Source: Chryseobacterium indologenes (GTDB taxonomy: Bacteria > Bacteroidota > Bacteroidia > Flavobacteriales > Weeksellaceae). Taken from it: a DNA stretch of 64,000 nt. Below, piece after piece: positions 1 to 8,099 of this stretch (the first letter of the stretch is position 1; each line of letters starts with the position of its first letter). The notes beneath the pieces are model-generated. The model ran no database searches, had not been told where the DNA came from, and was given only the letters and a program-made list of their open reading frames with translations. Location of the stretch: the NCBI GenBank assembly GCA_001013295.1, contig LAZY01000016.1:51589-115588 (forward strand). Direction: 5' to 3'. Position numbers and translations under genes: made by a program.

Positions 1-47
1 TGAACGGTTTTCAATTCTTTTTTTGAAAGTTTTTTTAAGTTTTTCAT
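1..47 (-). CDS. GG-leader (bacteriocin-like) peptide, 5' end only
   Basis: The minus strand from the ATG at 45-47 reads MKNLKKLSKKELKTV before the window edge cuts it off. The LSKKELKTV pattern is the usual leader of Bacteroidetes natural-product or bacteriocin-like precursors, which normally continues to a Gly-Gly cleavage site and a short core. The core lies outside the window, so the product cannot be judged. It resembles the leader of the complete peptide gene at 50741-50905. The match is short, so chance remains possible. Confidence 0.55.
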   Translation of the reverse strand, partial: MKNLKKLSKKELKTV

Positions 48-193
48 ACTAAGATTTTGTTGATTTTTCCTACTCTATATGCTTTTCGGATTCTGCTTTA
101 ATTTGGTCATAAAAAGATACATCTTTTTAGCAAAATATTCGTTAATTTTATTTCTTTACATCATTCAACAGGCACTTTCTCATTTATCCTCAA

Positions 194-221
194 TAAAAAA
201 GCCACCCTTTCGAGTGACTTT
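194..221 (-). terminator. Intrinsic terminator of the first small secreted paralogue
   Basis: On the minus strand a 10-bp stem (AAAGTCACTC with GGGTGGCTTT, two G-U pairs) closes a GAAA tetraloop and is followed by a T run. It lies 22 nt past the stop of the 244-657 gene. A homologous hairpin follows the neighbouring paralogue at 862-890. Confidence 0.8.
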
Positions 222-243
222 ATTCTTTTGTGCAAGTCTGATT

Positions 244-657
244 TTACTGATAAATTACAACATCATCTTTTTTGATCTGGTAGCCTGTTTTCTTGTAGGG
301 AACCAAGACATAAGTTTCTTTAATGTGGCTGCCGCTTTTCCAGATTTTATCTTTTCCTTCTTTCTCAAGGATAATACTTTTTGCTGCTCCATCCGGAATA
401 AAGATTTCAGCCCTTTTCATGTCTTTACTAAAAATAACGGCTGTCATTGAAGTATAACTTTTATCTGAGTTCACTTCCTTTAGCTTTATTTTCTGTTCAA
501 AAACTCTTACACAATTGTTTCTAAGCTGTGAATAGGTATACCCTGCAGAGTTGATACAGCCATGAACATCTCTGTCCCCTCCCAGAACCGGAGCTTTTTG
601 TTGGGCAAAAGCTAAGGAAGCAAGGAACATCGTACAAAATAAAATTGGTTTTTTCAT
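244..657 (-). CDS. Small secreted hypothetical protein (paralogue 1)
   Basis: Exported protein of about 137 residues with no recognised function. It has a typical signal peptide ending near FAQ. The mature part opens with a GGDxDxHGCxxSAGYxYS segment and a second cysteine about 12 residues later, followed by a beta-rich half with alternating charged residues. An upstream in-frame ATG at 699 would add 14 residues before the signal peptide, so the ATG at 655-657 is preferred. The gene at 911-1300 encodes a close paralogue with the same two cysteines and the same C-terminal KKxGYQxKKDxVVIYQ pattern, so this is a tandem duplication. Location is probably periplasm or outer membrane. Confidence 0.75.
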   Translation of the reverse strand: MKKPILFCTMFLASLAFAQQKAPVLGGDRDVHGCINSAGYTYSQLRNNCVRVFEQKIKLKEVNSDKSYTSMTAVIFSKDMKRAEIFIPDGAAKSIILEKEGKDKIWKSGSHIKETYVLVPYKKTGYQIKKDDVVIYQ

Positions 658-861
658 ATTTAAATTATTAATGTTTTCAATTTGGCAAAAGTATTTCACA
701 CAATAAAGATATTAATTTCATTGCTAGTGGCAAAAACCATTATTCCTGAATTGTTTACATTTTTTACGCTTTCCTAATAAAAATTGTTATATATCTCACT
801 GATTACCTTGGATATTGATAACATGCAAGCTTCGTCTATAGTCATCATATGGGTATATACC

Positions 862-890
862 AAAAAAAGCCACTCTTTCGAATAGCTTTT
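862..890 (-). terminator. Intrinsic terminator of the second small secreted paralogue
   Basis: The minus strand has an 11-bp stem with a GAAA tetraloop and a seven-T tail, about 20 nt after the stop of the 911-1300 gene. Sequence and loop match the terminator at 194-221, so the duplicated unit included the terminator. Confidence 0.8.
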
Positions 891-910
891 GTCTTTTTAT
901 TTCCGGAAAT

Positions 911-1300
911 TTATTGATAGATAACAACATTATCCTTTTTTAGCTGGTAGCCACTTTTCTTGAAAGGCACCAATACATAACCGTCTTTTTTCCATGCTTT
1001 TGCTTTTCCTGCTCTGGTAAGAATAACACTTCCTCCTTCTGCATCTTTCACAAAAACCTCAGCTTTTTTCATGTCTTTACTGAAAATAACAGCTGCGATA
1101 TAATCTCCTTTTGAAGCAACCTCTTTTAATTTGATTTTTTCTTCAAAAGTCCTTACACAATCTTTTCTGATCTGTGAATAGGTATATCCTGCTGAGCCGA
1201 TACATCCGTGAGCATCTTTATCGCCACCTAATACCGGTGTTTTTTGTGCGAATACTAAGGCACCAAGGAACATTGCGCTACATAAAATTGTTTTTTTCAT
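911..1300 (-). CDS. Small secreted hypothetical protein (paralogue 2)
   Basis: 129-residue exported protein of unknown function. Signal peptide residues 1-18 end in FAQ. The mature part starts with the GGDKDAHGCIGSAGYTYS segment, has a second cysteine in DCVRTFEE, then a lysine-rich beta-strand half. It is closely similar along its whole length to the 244-657 product; the main differences are a shorter middle loop and a missing KETY-type segment near the end. The start is supported by the signal peptide beginning MKKT. The 240-bp gap between the paralogues and the conserved terminators suggest separate transcripts. Confidence 0.8.
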   Translation of the reverse strand: MKKTILCSAMFLGALVFAQKTPVLGGDKDAHGCIGSAGYTYSQIRKDCVRTFEEKIKLKEVASKGDYIAAVIFSKDMKKAEVFVKDAEGGSVILTRAGKAKAWKKDGYVLVPFKKSGYQLKKDNVVIYQ

Positions 1301-1498
1301 TGTTTGTTATATTGAAGTTAAAGCAGTGTTATTAAAAATCATGCCAAAAAACTCAAAAAATGCTTCTACCACGCGTTTTTATCCATCCTTAATCTTCATC
1401 ATGATTTTACAAGTGATCACCTTATTATTCAAGAATTTATAAAATACAAAACAATATCCTTCAATAACGCAAAATACATTAAAAAAATAAAGCATTTC

Positions 1499-1529
1499 TT
1501 TGGTATATGATACAATATTTCTACATTTA
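1499..1529 (+). promoter_or_regulatory. Candidate Bacteroidetes promoter for the LRR protein
   Basis: TTTG at 1499-1502, a 19-nt spacer and TACATTTA at 1522-1529 match the TTTG / TAnnTTTG pattern except for the last base. It would give a leader of about 30 nt before the ATG at 1563. Confidence 0.4.
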
Positions 1530-1562
1530 GGGACAAAATAAAAACCATAAAACTAATACTTA

Positions 1563-3050
1563 ATGAAATTAAAAATCTACTCTGCCTTTTTCCTTCTGGC
1601 ATCCGGTCTGTTTTTTTCACAAAATGTGAGTTTCGCGGATGTTAATTTTAAAAATGCTTTACTTCCTTATCATGATGCCAACGGGGATGGCGAAATCTCT
1701 AATTCGGAGGCTCAAATTCCTACAGTCATCTCAATTGATACCAATTACGGGATCACCAATCTCAGCGGAATAGAAGCTTTCACCAATCTGAACATGCTGA
1801 TAATAAGAAACAATCCTGTTTCTTCACCTGTGAATCTGAGTCAAAGTACAAATCTTACAACTCTTATTCTTTATGGTGCTCCTATACCATCAATCAATCT
1901 CACGGGTTTAACGCAATTAAAAAGAATCACTGCAACAGTATCTCATGGCGCAACGGTAGATCTATCTCATAAACCTCTACTTGAAGAAGTTACCCTTGTT
2001 GGTCAGATAGGTATAGGAGGAGTTACTTCTCTGAATGTAACACAAAGTCCTTTATTAAAAACTTTATGGCTGAATGACAGCAGCCCCAGTACTATTGACC
2101 TGACTCAAAATCCTCTATTGGAAACTCTGGTTGTTCAAAATCTGGCTTCATCTGCCAGCAGCTTAACTTCGCTGAATCTTACTCAAAGCCCAGCCTTAAA
2201 ATTATTATCTGTTGTTGGAAATGAAGCTCTTCCTTCTATAGATGTAAGTATGAACCCGGTTTTAAACTCTCTGAATATCGGGAAAACAGCAATAACTTCT
2301 TTGAACCTCAACAATAATCCTTTGTTAAAATTTTTGGCCATTAATCAATGTAATTTTTCCGGCGGTATAGATTTATCTCCCCTTAATGCTTTGGAAGAAC
2401 TTCATGCGGATCAATCTTCATTAACTCAATTAGACTTTACCAATAATGCTAATCTGCACACTCTGAGCATTGCCAATAATTACATCACCAATTTATACCT
2501 AGCTCCTTTAGTACAACTGAAGAATTTTCATTGCGCCAATAATCATTTTACCTCTATAGACTTAAGTAATAATCACAATCTTACTTATGCAAGTTTTACG
2601 TATAATCAGTATGTGCAATACATCAACATGAAAAACGGGAATAATCATAATATGACATGGCTTTCAGATTCAGATTATCAGGCTATGCCCAATCTAAAAG
2701 GATTTTGTGTGGATGACGCCAACTCAGCCTATGGTGTCAAAGTAAAACAGACGGTTTATAATACGGTAACAGTTACTTCCAACTGCTCTCTGCTTTCTAC
2801 TCAGGAGAATCAGCTAAAAAATAATCGTTTTTCGTTATTTCCTAATCCTGCAGATGATACTTTATTTATAGACACTAAGGAAAACCTGTTGGAATATTCT
2901 GTTTTTTCAGTGTCAGGACAAAAAATAAAATCAGGAATTTTCAGGAACGGAGAAAAGTCTATCGATCTAAAGAATATGATCAAAGGAACATACCTAGTTC
3001 AGGTTAAAACAGATCTTCAGACGATTACAGAGAAAATCATCAAAAGGTAA
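1563..3050 (+). CDS. Secreted leucine-rich-repeat protein with T9SS sorting domain
   Basis: 495-residue secreted protein. The signal peptide covers about residues 1-19 (LFFSQ). A calcium-loop-like HDANGDGEIS segment lies near residues 37-47. Irregular leucine-rich repeats of the LTSLNLTQSPxLKxL type (about 21-24 residues each) run from about 60 to 370. The last 70 residues form a type IX secretion C-terminal domain: LFPNPADDTLFI start, YSVFSVSGQKIKSG middle and GTYLVQV...KIIKR end. Such proteins cross the outer membrane by T9SS and stay surface-attached or are released. LRR ligand unknown; adhesion is a guess. It stands alone, with its own candidate promoter and a terminator at 3075-3110. Confidence 0.88.
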   Translation: MKLKIYSAFFLLASGLFFSQNVSFADVNFKNALLPYHDANGDGEISNSEAQIPTVISIDTNYGITNLSGIEAFTNLNMLIIRNNPVSSPVNLSQSTNLTTLILYGAPIPSINLTGLTQLKRITATVSHGATVDLSHKPLLEEVTLVGQIGIGGVTSLNVTQSPLLKTLWLNDSSPSTIDLTQNPLLETLVVQNLASSASSLTSLNLTQSPALKLLSVVGNEALPSIDVSMNPVLNSLNIGKTAITSLNLNNNPLLKFLAINQCNFSGGIDLSPLNALEELHADQSSLTQLDFTNNANLHTLSIANNYITNLYLAPLVQLKNFHCANNHFTSIDLSNNHNLTYASFTYNQYVQYINMKNGNNHNMTWLSDSDYQAMPNLKGFCVDDANSAYGVKVKQTVYNTVTVTSNCSLLSTQENQLKNNRFSLFPNPADDTLFIDTKENLLEYSVFSVSGQKIKSGIFRNGEKSIDLKNMIKGTYLVQVKTDLQTITEKIIKR

Positions 3051-3074
3051 AAATCTGTCATGTCAACTCATAAC

Positions 3075-3110
3075 AAAGCCTTGTCAGATAATCGTGACAA
3101 GGCTTTTGTT
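3075..3110. terminator. Bidirectional terminator between the LRR gene and bglX
   Basis: A perfect 12-bp stem (AAAGCCTTGTCA / TGACAAGGCTTT) with an 8-nt loop lies between the convergent genes. It has a T run on the plus side and A/T-rich flanks on both. Confidence 0.85.
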
Positions 3111-3140
3111 TATAAAATATATTAAAAGTTCATTTCGGAA

Positions 3141-5468
3141 TTACTTTGTCCAGTTAACCTTTGAATGTTTTACATTCTGGGAGTCTGTACCAATCATAAT
3201 ATCAAAATCTCCTGCTTCCCAGTCGTATTTCAGATCCCCGTTGTAGAATTTCAGATTTTCAGGGGTAATATCAAAGGTTACTTTTCTAGATTCTCCTTTT
3301 TTCAGGAATATTTTCTGGAAACCTTTCAGCTCTTTTACCGGTCTTGTAATGCTTCCCACCATATCTCTGATATACAACTGAACTACCTCTGCTCCGTCAT
3401 AGTTTCCGCTGTTCGTCACAGTAACAGATGCCTGAATGGTCTGATTCCCTTTCGGATTGGTATTGGAAACTGCAATATCAGAGTAACTGAACTTCGTATA
3501 GCTTAATCCGTATCCGAAAGCATACAATGGGGTATTGCACTCGTCCATATAATTGGAACGGAATCTTTCGTAGGTACATTTATCTACTTTATCCTGGCTC
3601 AGTGGGCGGCCTGTATTTTTTGAGTTATAATAAATAGGAACCTGGCCCAGACTTCTCGGGAAGGTCATCGGCAGTTTTCCTGACGGGTTTACTTTTCCAA
3701 ATAAAACGTCTGCAATGGCATTTCCTGCTTCAGATCCTGCAAACCAGGCATTCAGAATGGCATCCGGAGTGTCTTTTACATTCGTTAAAGCTAGTGGACG
3801 TCCAGTGAAAAGAACCATTGCAATTGGCTTTCCTGTCTTTTTCAATTCGTTTAATAAGTCTACCTGAGACTGAGGAATGGTAATTTCTGTTCTTGAAGAA
3901 GATTCTCCACTCATCTCAGCAGATTCTCCAATAGCAAGAACAATTACATCTGCTTTATTGGCTACATCAACCGCTTCTTTTAGCAATTCTTCTTTTGAGC
4001 GGCTGTCTCTGTCTGTTTTCTTTCCATGCGCTGCGTAGATGTCTTCCAGTTTAGCATCGTCATCAATGTTGGCCCCTTTAGCGGAAAGGAATTTCACATC
4101 TTTACCGTAGTTTGCCTGTAATCCCTGCATTAAATTAACTGAAATAGCATGTTTGGTAGCAACGCTCCAGGTTCCGGCCATATTCAGAGAATTGTTAACC
4201 AACGGACCTATTACCGCCACTGTTCCTGTTGTTTTCAAAGGTAAAACCTGGTTTTGATTTTTCAATAAAACCATAGATTGTGCTGCAACATTTCTTGCGA
4301 TGTTACGATTCTCCATGTTGTACACTTCTTTTGCTGCTAATTTTGCATCTCCATGTTTGTATGGATTATCAAACAATCCAAGATCATATTTAGCTTCAAG
4401 AATTCTCCTTGCTGCCATATCAATTTCAGCCTGGGTAACTTTTCCTTCTGAAAGGGATTTTTTAAGTGTTGTTAAAAATCCTTCTCCTACCATATCCATA
4501 TCTACTCCGGCTTTCAAAGCCAATGCCGAAACCTGCTGAAGGTCTCCCATTCCGTGCTCAACCATTTCATTGATCCCGGTATAATCGGTCACCACAAAAC
4601 CTTTGAATTTCCATTGGTTTCTCAAAACCTCAGTCTGCAGCCATCTGCTTCCTGTGGCCGGAACTCCATCCACTTCATTGAAAGAAGCCATCACGGAGGC
4701 TACACCAGCGTCTACAGCAGCTTTATAAGGTGGAAAATATTCGTTGAACATTCTCACATGGCTCATATCAACGGTATTATAATCACGTCCCGCTTCTCCT
4801 GCTCCGTACAATGCAAAGTGTTTCACACAAGCCAAAATATTCGTCCCGTTTGCCAAATCTTTGCCCTGATAACCATAGACCATATTTTTAGAAATCTCAC
4901 TTCCCAGATACGGATCTTCTCCTGAACCTTCGGAAACCCTTCCCCATCTCGGTTCACGGGAAATATCCACCATTGGCGAGAAAGTCCAGTTGATTCCATC
5001 AGACGCCGCTTCTTTTGCCGCTACTCTTGCAGACTGTTGCACAAGATTCATATCCCATGACGCCGCAAGTCCTAAAGGAATCGGGAAGGTAGTTTCGTAT
5101 CCGTGAATGACATCCATTCCGAAGATCAAGGGGATCTTAAGACGGCTTTTTTCAACAGCCACTTTCTGAACGGCTTTTATTTTATCTGCTCCTTTTATAT
5201 TGAACAGTCCTCCTACCAATCCCTGCTCCACTTTTTTTCCAATATCGGAACTCTGGGCCTGGCCTGTTGTAAAATCTCCTGAAGTTGGCAGATTCAACTG
5301 CCCTATCTTCTCATCCAAAGTCATTTTAGATAAAAGATTGTCTACAAAGGCTTTCTTTTTGGCCTGATATTGAGCGGTCTGATAAGACTGAACAGGCTTA
5401 TCCACCATTTCCTGAGCGGAAAATACCGGCGAAAGGGCCAGGGTTGCAAGTACAATTAACTTTTTCAT
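3141..5468 (-). CDS. bglX: Periplasmic beta-glucosidase, GH3
   Basis: 775-residue glycoside hydrolase family 3 enzyme with a signal peptide (residues 1-18), so periplasmic. It releases glucose from the non-reducing end of beta-glucosides. The N-terminal TIM barrel carries the KH motif at 216-217 and the nucleophile Asp295 in GFVVTDYTG. The C-terminal alpha/beta sandwich has the AIGESAEMSGESSSRTEI acid/base loop, and a fibronectin-III-like domain ends the protein. Length matches BglX. It is the last gene of the SusCD locus; in Bacteroides a GH3 enzyme next to GH144 acts on sophoro-oligosaccharides, which fits here. Substrate preference is inferred from context. Confidence 0.92.
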   Translation of the reverse strand: MKKLIVLATLALSPVFSAQEMVDKPVQSYQTAQYQAKKKAFVDNLLSKMTLDEKIGQLNLPTSGDFTTGQAQSSDIGKKVEQGLVGGLFNIKGADKIKAVQKVAVEKSRLKIPLIFGMDVIHGYETTFPIPLGLAASWDMNLVQQSARVAAKEAASDGINWTFSPMVDISREPRWGRVSEGSGEDPYLGSEISKNMVYGYQGKDLANGTNILACVKHFALYGAGEAGRDYNTVDMSHVRMFNEYFPPYKAAVDAGVASVMASFNEVDGVPATGSRWLQTEVLRNQWKFKGFVVTDYTGINEMVEHGMGDLQQVSALALKAGVDMDMVGEGFLTTLKKSLSEGKVTQAEIDMAARRILEAKYDLGLFDNPYKHGDAKLAAKEVYNMENRNIARNVAAQSMVLLKNQNQVLPLKTTGTVAVIGPLVNNSLNMAGTWSVATKHAISVNLMQGLQANYGKDVKFLSAKGANIDDDAKLEDIYAAHGKKTDRDSRSKEELLKEAVDVANKADVIVLAIGESAEMSGESSSRTEITIPQSQVDLLNELKKTGKPIAMVLFTGRPLALTNVKDTPDAILNAWFAGSEAGNAIADVLFGKVNPSGKLPMTFPRSLGQVPIYYNSKNTGRPLSQDKVDKCTYERFRSNYMDECNTPLYAFGYGLSYTKFSYSDIAVSNTNPKGNQTIQASVTVTNSGNYDGAEVVQLYIRDMVGSITRPVKELKGFQKIFLKKGESRKVTFDITPENLKFYNGDLKYDWEAGDFDIMIGTDSQNVKHSKVNWTK

Positions 5469-5558
5469 AAATCGATCTTCTTAAATTATTGTTTTATATT
5501 TTTTTGCTTTATTACAAATTGGTCTTTTTCAATCTCATTGTGCCTGGTAAACATTTTA

Positions 5559-5741
5559 TTACTGATAAATGATTTCCTGCTTAATTGTTTCAACAGTATT
5601 AGTGATTTTATTTTCAGGATACCATTCTATTGTATTTCCGTGTTCATCATATGTTTCGATTGAAAAATAGGATGGCGAGAAAAATTCTGCGTGAGTGTTC
5701 TTTTCATTTTCGAAATAATATACCTCAACAAGCACAATCAT
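5559..5741 (-). CDS. Hypothetical 60-residue protein, translationally coupled
   Basis: Small acidic protein with no recognised family and no signal peptide. Its ATG overlaps the TAA of the hydrolase gene by one base (TAATG at 5739-5743), the arrangement expected for translational coupling, which argues that it is expressed. The content (Tyr, Phe, Glu, Asn) resembles small cytoplasmic or fragmentary proteins. It could instead be a decayed fragment. About 90 bp separate it from bglX. Confidence 0.45.
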   Translation of the reverse strand: MIVLVEVYYFENEKNTHAEFFSPSYFSIETYDEHGNTIEWYPENKITNTVETIKQEIIYQ

Positions 5742-6454
5742 TACTTCATTTTTTCTTTCTTTTTAGACAGCATCCACTCATACAGCTGTGGATTTGAATA
5801 GGTAGAATCCCACGAGTTATGATTATCATTCGGGAAAATTACCAGTTCTGCTGTAGGGTTCACCGGGTGAAGTTTTTGGTAAAATTTAAAAGCATTTTCC
5901 GGCAGTACAATATCATCCATCCCACCATGGAATATTTTCATATTCAAATCTTTAAATTTATCAATATTGGCGGTCATTACCTGATCTGTAGGAGCGCAGA
6001 CCGAGGCTACTGCTGCAAACATTTCGGGATGTTCCATCGCCAGCTTCAGAGTTCCCCATCCTCCCATAGAAAGTCCGGTCAGATAGATTCTTGAAGCATC
6101 AATTTTATATTTTTTCTGAATTTCTTTTATCAAATTATATACGGTAACGGTATCCCACCAGGTATCTGCAGGGCATTGCGGAGCGAGGATGGCAACGGGT
6201 TCCTTGATCAGATTTTTATAGGTGAACGGGCTATGTGCTTTCACCAGTTCAAGATTATTTCCTCTTTCTCCGGAACCGTGAAGGAAAACGATCAACGGAA
6301 CATTTCCTTTTGTATTCTGGGGATAATCCAGGATATAGGACATTTCTTCCGTTCTTTTAATTTCTGTATTAAGTTCACCTTTTATTTCCTGGGCATTCAT
6401 TTGTAAAGAAAATGGAAGGAATAAAAGGGGGATATATTTTAGTTTTAATTTCAT
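5741..6454 (-). CDS. Secreted alpha/beta hydrolase (COG4099 peptidase/esterase type)
   Basis: 237-residue exported serine hydrolase; the signal peptide ends near NAQ (residue 22). The oxyanion region is FLHGSGERGNN, the nucleophile elbow is GLSMGG with Ser at its centre, a GGMDDIVLP loop supplies the acid, and NDNHNSWDSTY carries the catalytic His. This matches the predicted peptidase / phospholipase-like esterase group often found in glycan loci. It lies between the GH144 and GH3 genes of the SusCD locus, so it may remove acyl substituents from the glycan; that role is inference. Expression may be separate, because 182 bp with a palindromic repeat lie upstream. Confidence 0.75.
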   Translation of the reverse strand: MKLKLKYIPLLFLPFSLQMNAQEIKGELNTEIKRTEEMSYILDYPQNTKGNVPLIVFLHGSGERGNNLELVKAHSPFTYKNLIKEPVAILAPQCPADTWWDTVTVYNLIKEIQKKYKIDASRIYLTGLSMGGWGTLKLAMEHPEMFAAVASVCAPTDQVMTANIDKFKDLNMKIFHGGMDDIVLPENAFKFYQKLHPVNPTAELVIFPNDNHNSWDSTYSNPQLYEWMLSKKKEKMK

Positions 6455-6463
6455 AATGCTATT

Positions 6464-6530
6464 AGGTTTTGGCTAAAGCCTTTGGATTTGGTTTTTATTT
6501 ATTTTAAACGGGCTAAAGCCCGTTTCCATT
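6464..6530. repeat. REP-like palindromic intergenic repeat
   Basis: Two GGCTAAAGCC units sit close together: one at 6471-6480 and one inside the 20-nt palindrome AAACGGGCT-AA-AGCCCGTTT at 6506-6525. The same GGCTTTAGCC core recurs at 35228-35249. The layout resembles REP/BIME elements that sit between genes of an operon and can form mRNA hairpins. Confidence 0.6.
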
Positions 6531-6636
6531 GAATATCTAGCTGCATATTATTTTTTTTGCAGATAAGTAGATTATTAGGTCCAAACTATCTGCTAAAATC
6601 TGTATTATCAACTGAAATCAATGAGTCTTATTTGAA

Positions 6637-8028
6637 TTATTTTATTCCATATTTTGCAGATTGAAAACTCAGTTTCTTAAGTCCCTGCTGAATTTCCGGG
6701 GCATTCATGAACAGTTTCCACAGAAATCCTGTTCTGTAGTTTTCGATCATTGGCGCTATTGTTCCCTGGTCGATGGCCAGGTATCTTGGTGTAAACCAGT
6801 TGTTATAATTGATGGACGTTGCATCATAAGGTCCTGCCTGCCCTATGAATTCCGGTTTCTGGGTATAGATAAATCTCAGAAAGTTCATCGATTCTTTTGG
6901 AGTATAGGGGAAACTGCTCAGTGCAGCTGTAGGAGTGATCACTCCGTTATCATTACTTGGCATATGCGCTGTGTATCCTGTACTGCCGTCTTCATTTCTT
7001 GTATATCCGGCCGTTAATCCCCAATAGTTCTGACCATAGCCTTTCCATTGTTTTGGATTCTCAACACAGTATTTATAATCAATTAATGTATGATTTTTAT
7101 TGAGGTCAAAATAATTTTTCACCAGTTTATCGGACAGCCCTGTAGGATCAAGCCCGATATATGAATATTGTGCCCAGAATAATGGCCCGCCATATTCTTC
7201 GGCATAATTGTGTTTTACATACAGTGGTAATCCGTATTTTGTTTTGTCTGTAAGGTAGGTCCCGTTTCTGGTCCAGCCTTTATAGTAAGTTTCTGCATCG
7301 ATAGAATGTGTAGGTGAAGATGCGGCTAAAATATATGTGATCAGGCATTCATTATACCCTTCCAGAGGAAAGTTCATTTCCCACTGATATTCCGGTGACC
7401 AGTGCCAGTAAAGGACTTTTTCACCTCCTTTTGTATACCAGTTCCACTGGATTCCCTTCCATAACTGATCACATTTTTCTGCTAAAGCTTTTTCTTCTGC
7501 ATTACCATTTTTAAAGTATTCACGGACCATGAGAATTCCTGAGGTAAGGAACGCTGTCTCTACAAGATCTCCGCCATTGTCTTTCTTCCCAAAGGGAACT
7601 GTTTTTCCGGTTTCTCCGTTGATCCAGTGTGACCATGCTCCTTTGTAGCGGTCAGCTTTTTCAAGAAAATTCATCATATGAGAAAGCCTTTTTACGGCTT
7701 CCTGTCTTGGGATAAATCCTCTTTCTACCCCCACAAGAATGGTTGCCAGTCCAAACCCTGACCCTCCTGTGGTGATTACATGTTTATCTTTATCAGGATA
7801 AATATTATCTTCATGATACCGTTCTCTTCCCAGCATTGATTTAGGTTCTGCATAATCCCAGAAATATTTCAGGGCATCTTTCTGTACTCTGTCCATAAGC
7901 TGCTCATTGGTAATATTGCTTTGTACGGCTTTATTCTCTGTAATTCCCTGTTTTGATACCTGGGTATTCTTACAAGAGTATGCAAAAAGCATAGAGGTAG
8001 TGGCAATTGATAATACGATCCTTTTCAT
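6637..8028 (-). CDS. GH144-type glucoamylase-family lipoprotein (endo-beta-1,2-glucanase)
   Basis: 463-residue lipoprotein (lipobox cysteine at residue 19) of the glycoamylase-like family, Pfam PF10091. It has the family segments DALKYFWDYAEP, GGSGFGLATILVGVERG, WSHWING, FLTSGILMVREYF, YWHWSPEYQWEMNFPLEGYNEC and a C-terminal APMIENYRTGFLWKLFM. Characterised members of GH144 are endo-beta-1,2-glucanases that cut linear beta-1,2-glucan to short sophoro-oligosaccharides. It sits behind SusD, with a hairpin in the 71-bp gap, and ahead of a GH3 beta-glucosidase, so surface or periplasmic depolymerisation followed by glucose release is likely. The family is firm; the exact substrate is inferred. 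Confidence 0.82.
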   Translation of the reverse strand: MKRIVLSIATTSMLFAYSCKNTQVSKQGITENKAVQSNITNEQLMDRVQKDALKYFWDYAEPKSMLGRERYHEDNIYPDKDKHVITTGGSGFGLATILVGVERGFIPRQEAVKRLSHMMNFLEKADRYKGAWSHWINGETGKTVPFGKKDNGGDLVETAFLTSGILMVREYFKNGNAEEKALAEKCDQLWKGIQWNWYTKGGEKVLYWHWSPEYQWEMNFPLEGYNECLITYILAASSPTHSIDAETYYKGWTRNGTYLTDKTKYGLPLYVKHNYAEEYGGPLFWAQYSYIGLDPTGLSDKLVKNYFDLNKNHTLIDYKYCVENPKQWKGYGQNYWGLTAGYTRNEDGSTGYTAHMPSNDNGVITPTAALSSFPYTPKESMNFLRFIYTQKPEFIGQAGPYDATSINYNNWFTPRYLAIDQGTIAPMIENYRTGFLWKLFMNAPEIQQGLKKLSFQSAKYGIK

Positions 8029-8059
8029 GATTTCTTTTTTACCTGATTTTACTAAAAGA

Positions 8060-8083
8060 AGAGGAGAACTTTCATTCTCCTCT
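8060..8083 (-). promoter_or_regulatory. Intra-operon hairpin after susD
   Basis: Perfect 9-bp stem AGAGGAGAA / TTCTCCTCT with a 6-nt loop, 16 nt past the susD stop. Only a weak T stretch follows on the minus strand. Probably an attenuator or mRNA-stabilising hairpin that lowers enzyme expression relative to SusCD. Confidence 0.6.
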
Positions 8084-8099
8084 AAAGTTTATTTTATAT

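Noticed and set aside
79..450. Plus-strand open frame of 123 codons
   Set aside because: Antisense to the 244-657 secreted gene and crosses its terminator; composition is hydrophobic noise.
1429..1620. Minus-strand open frame of 63 codons
   Set aside because: Overlaps the promoter and start of the LRR gene on the other strand; no family or signal.
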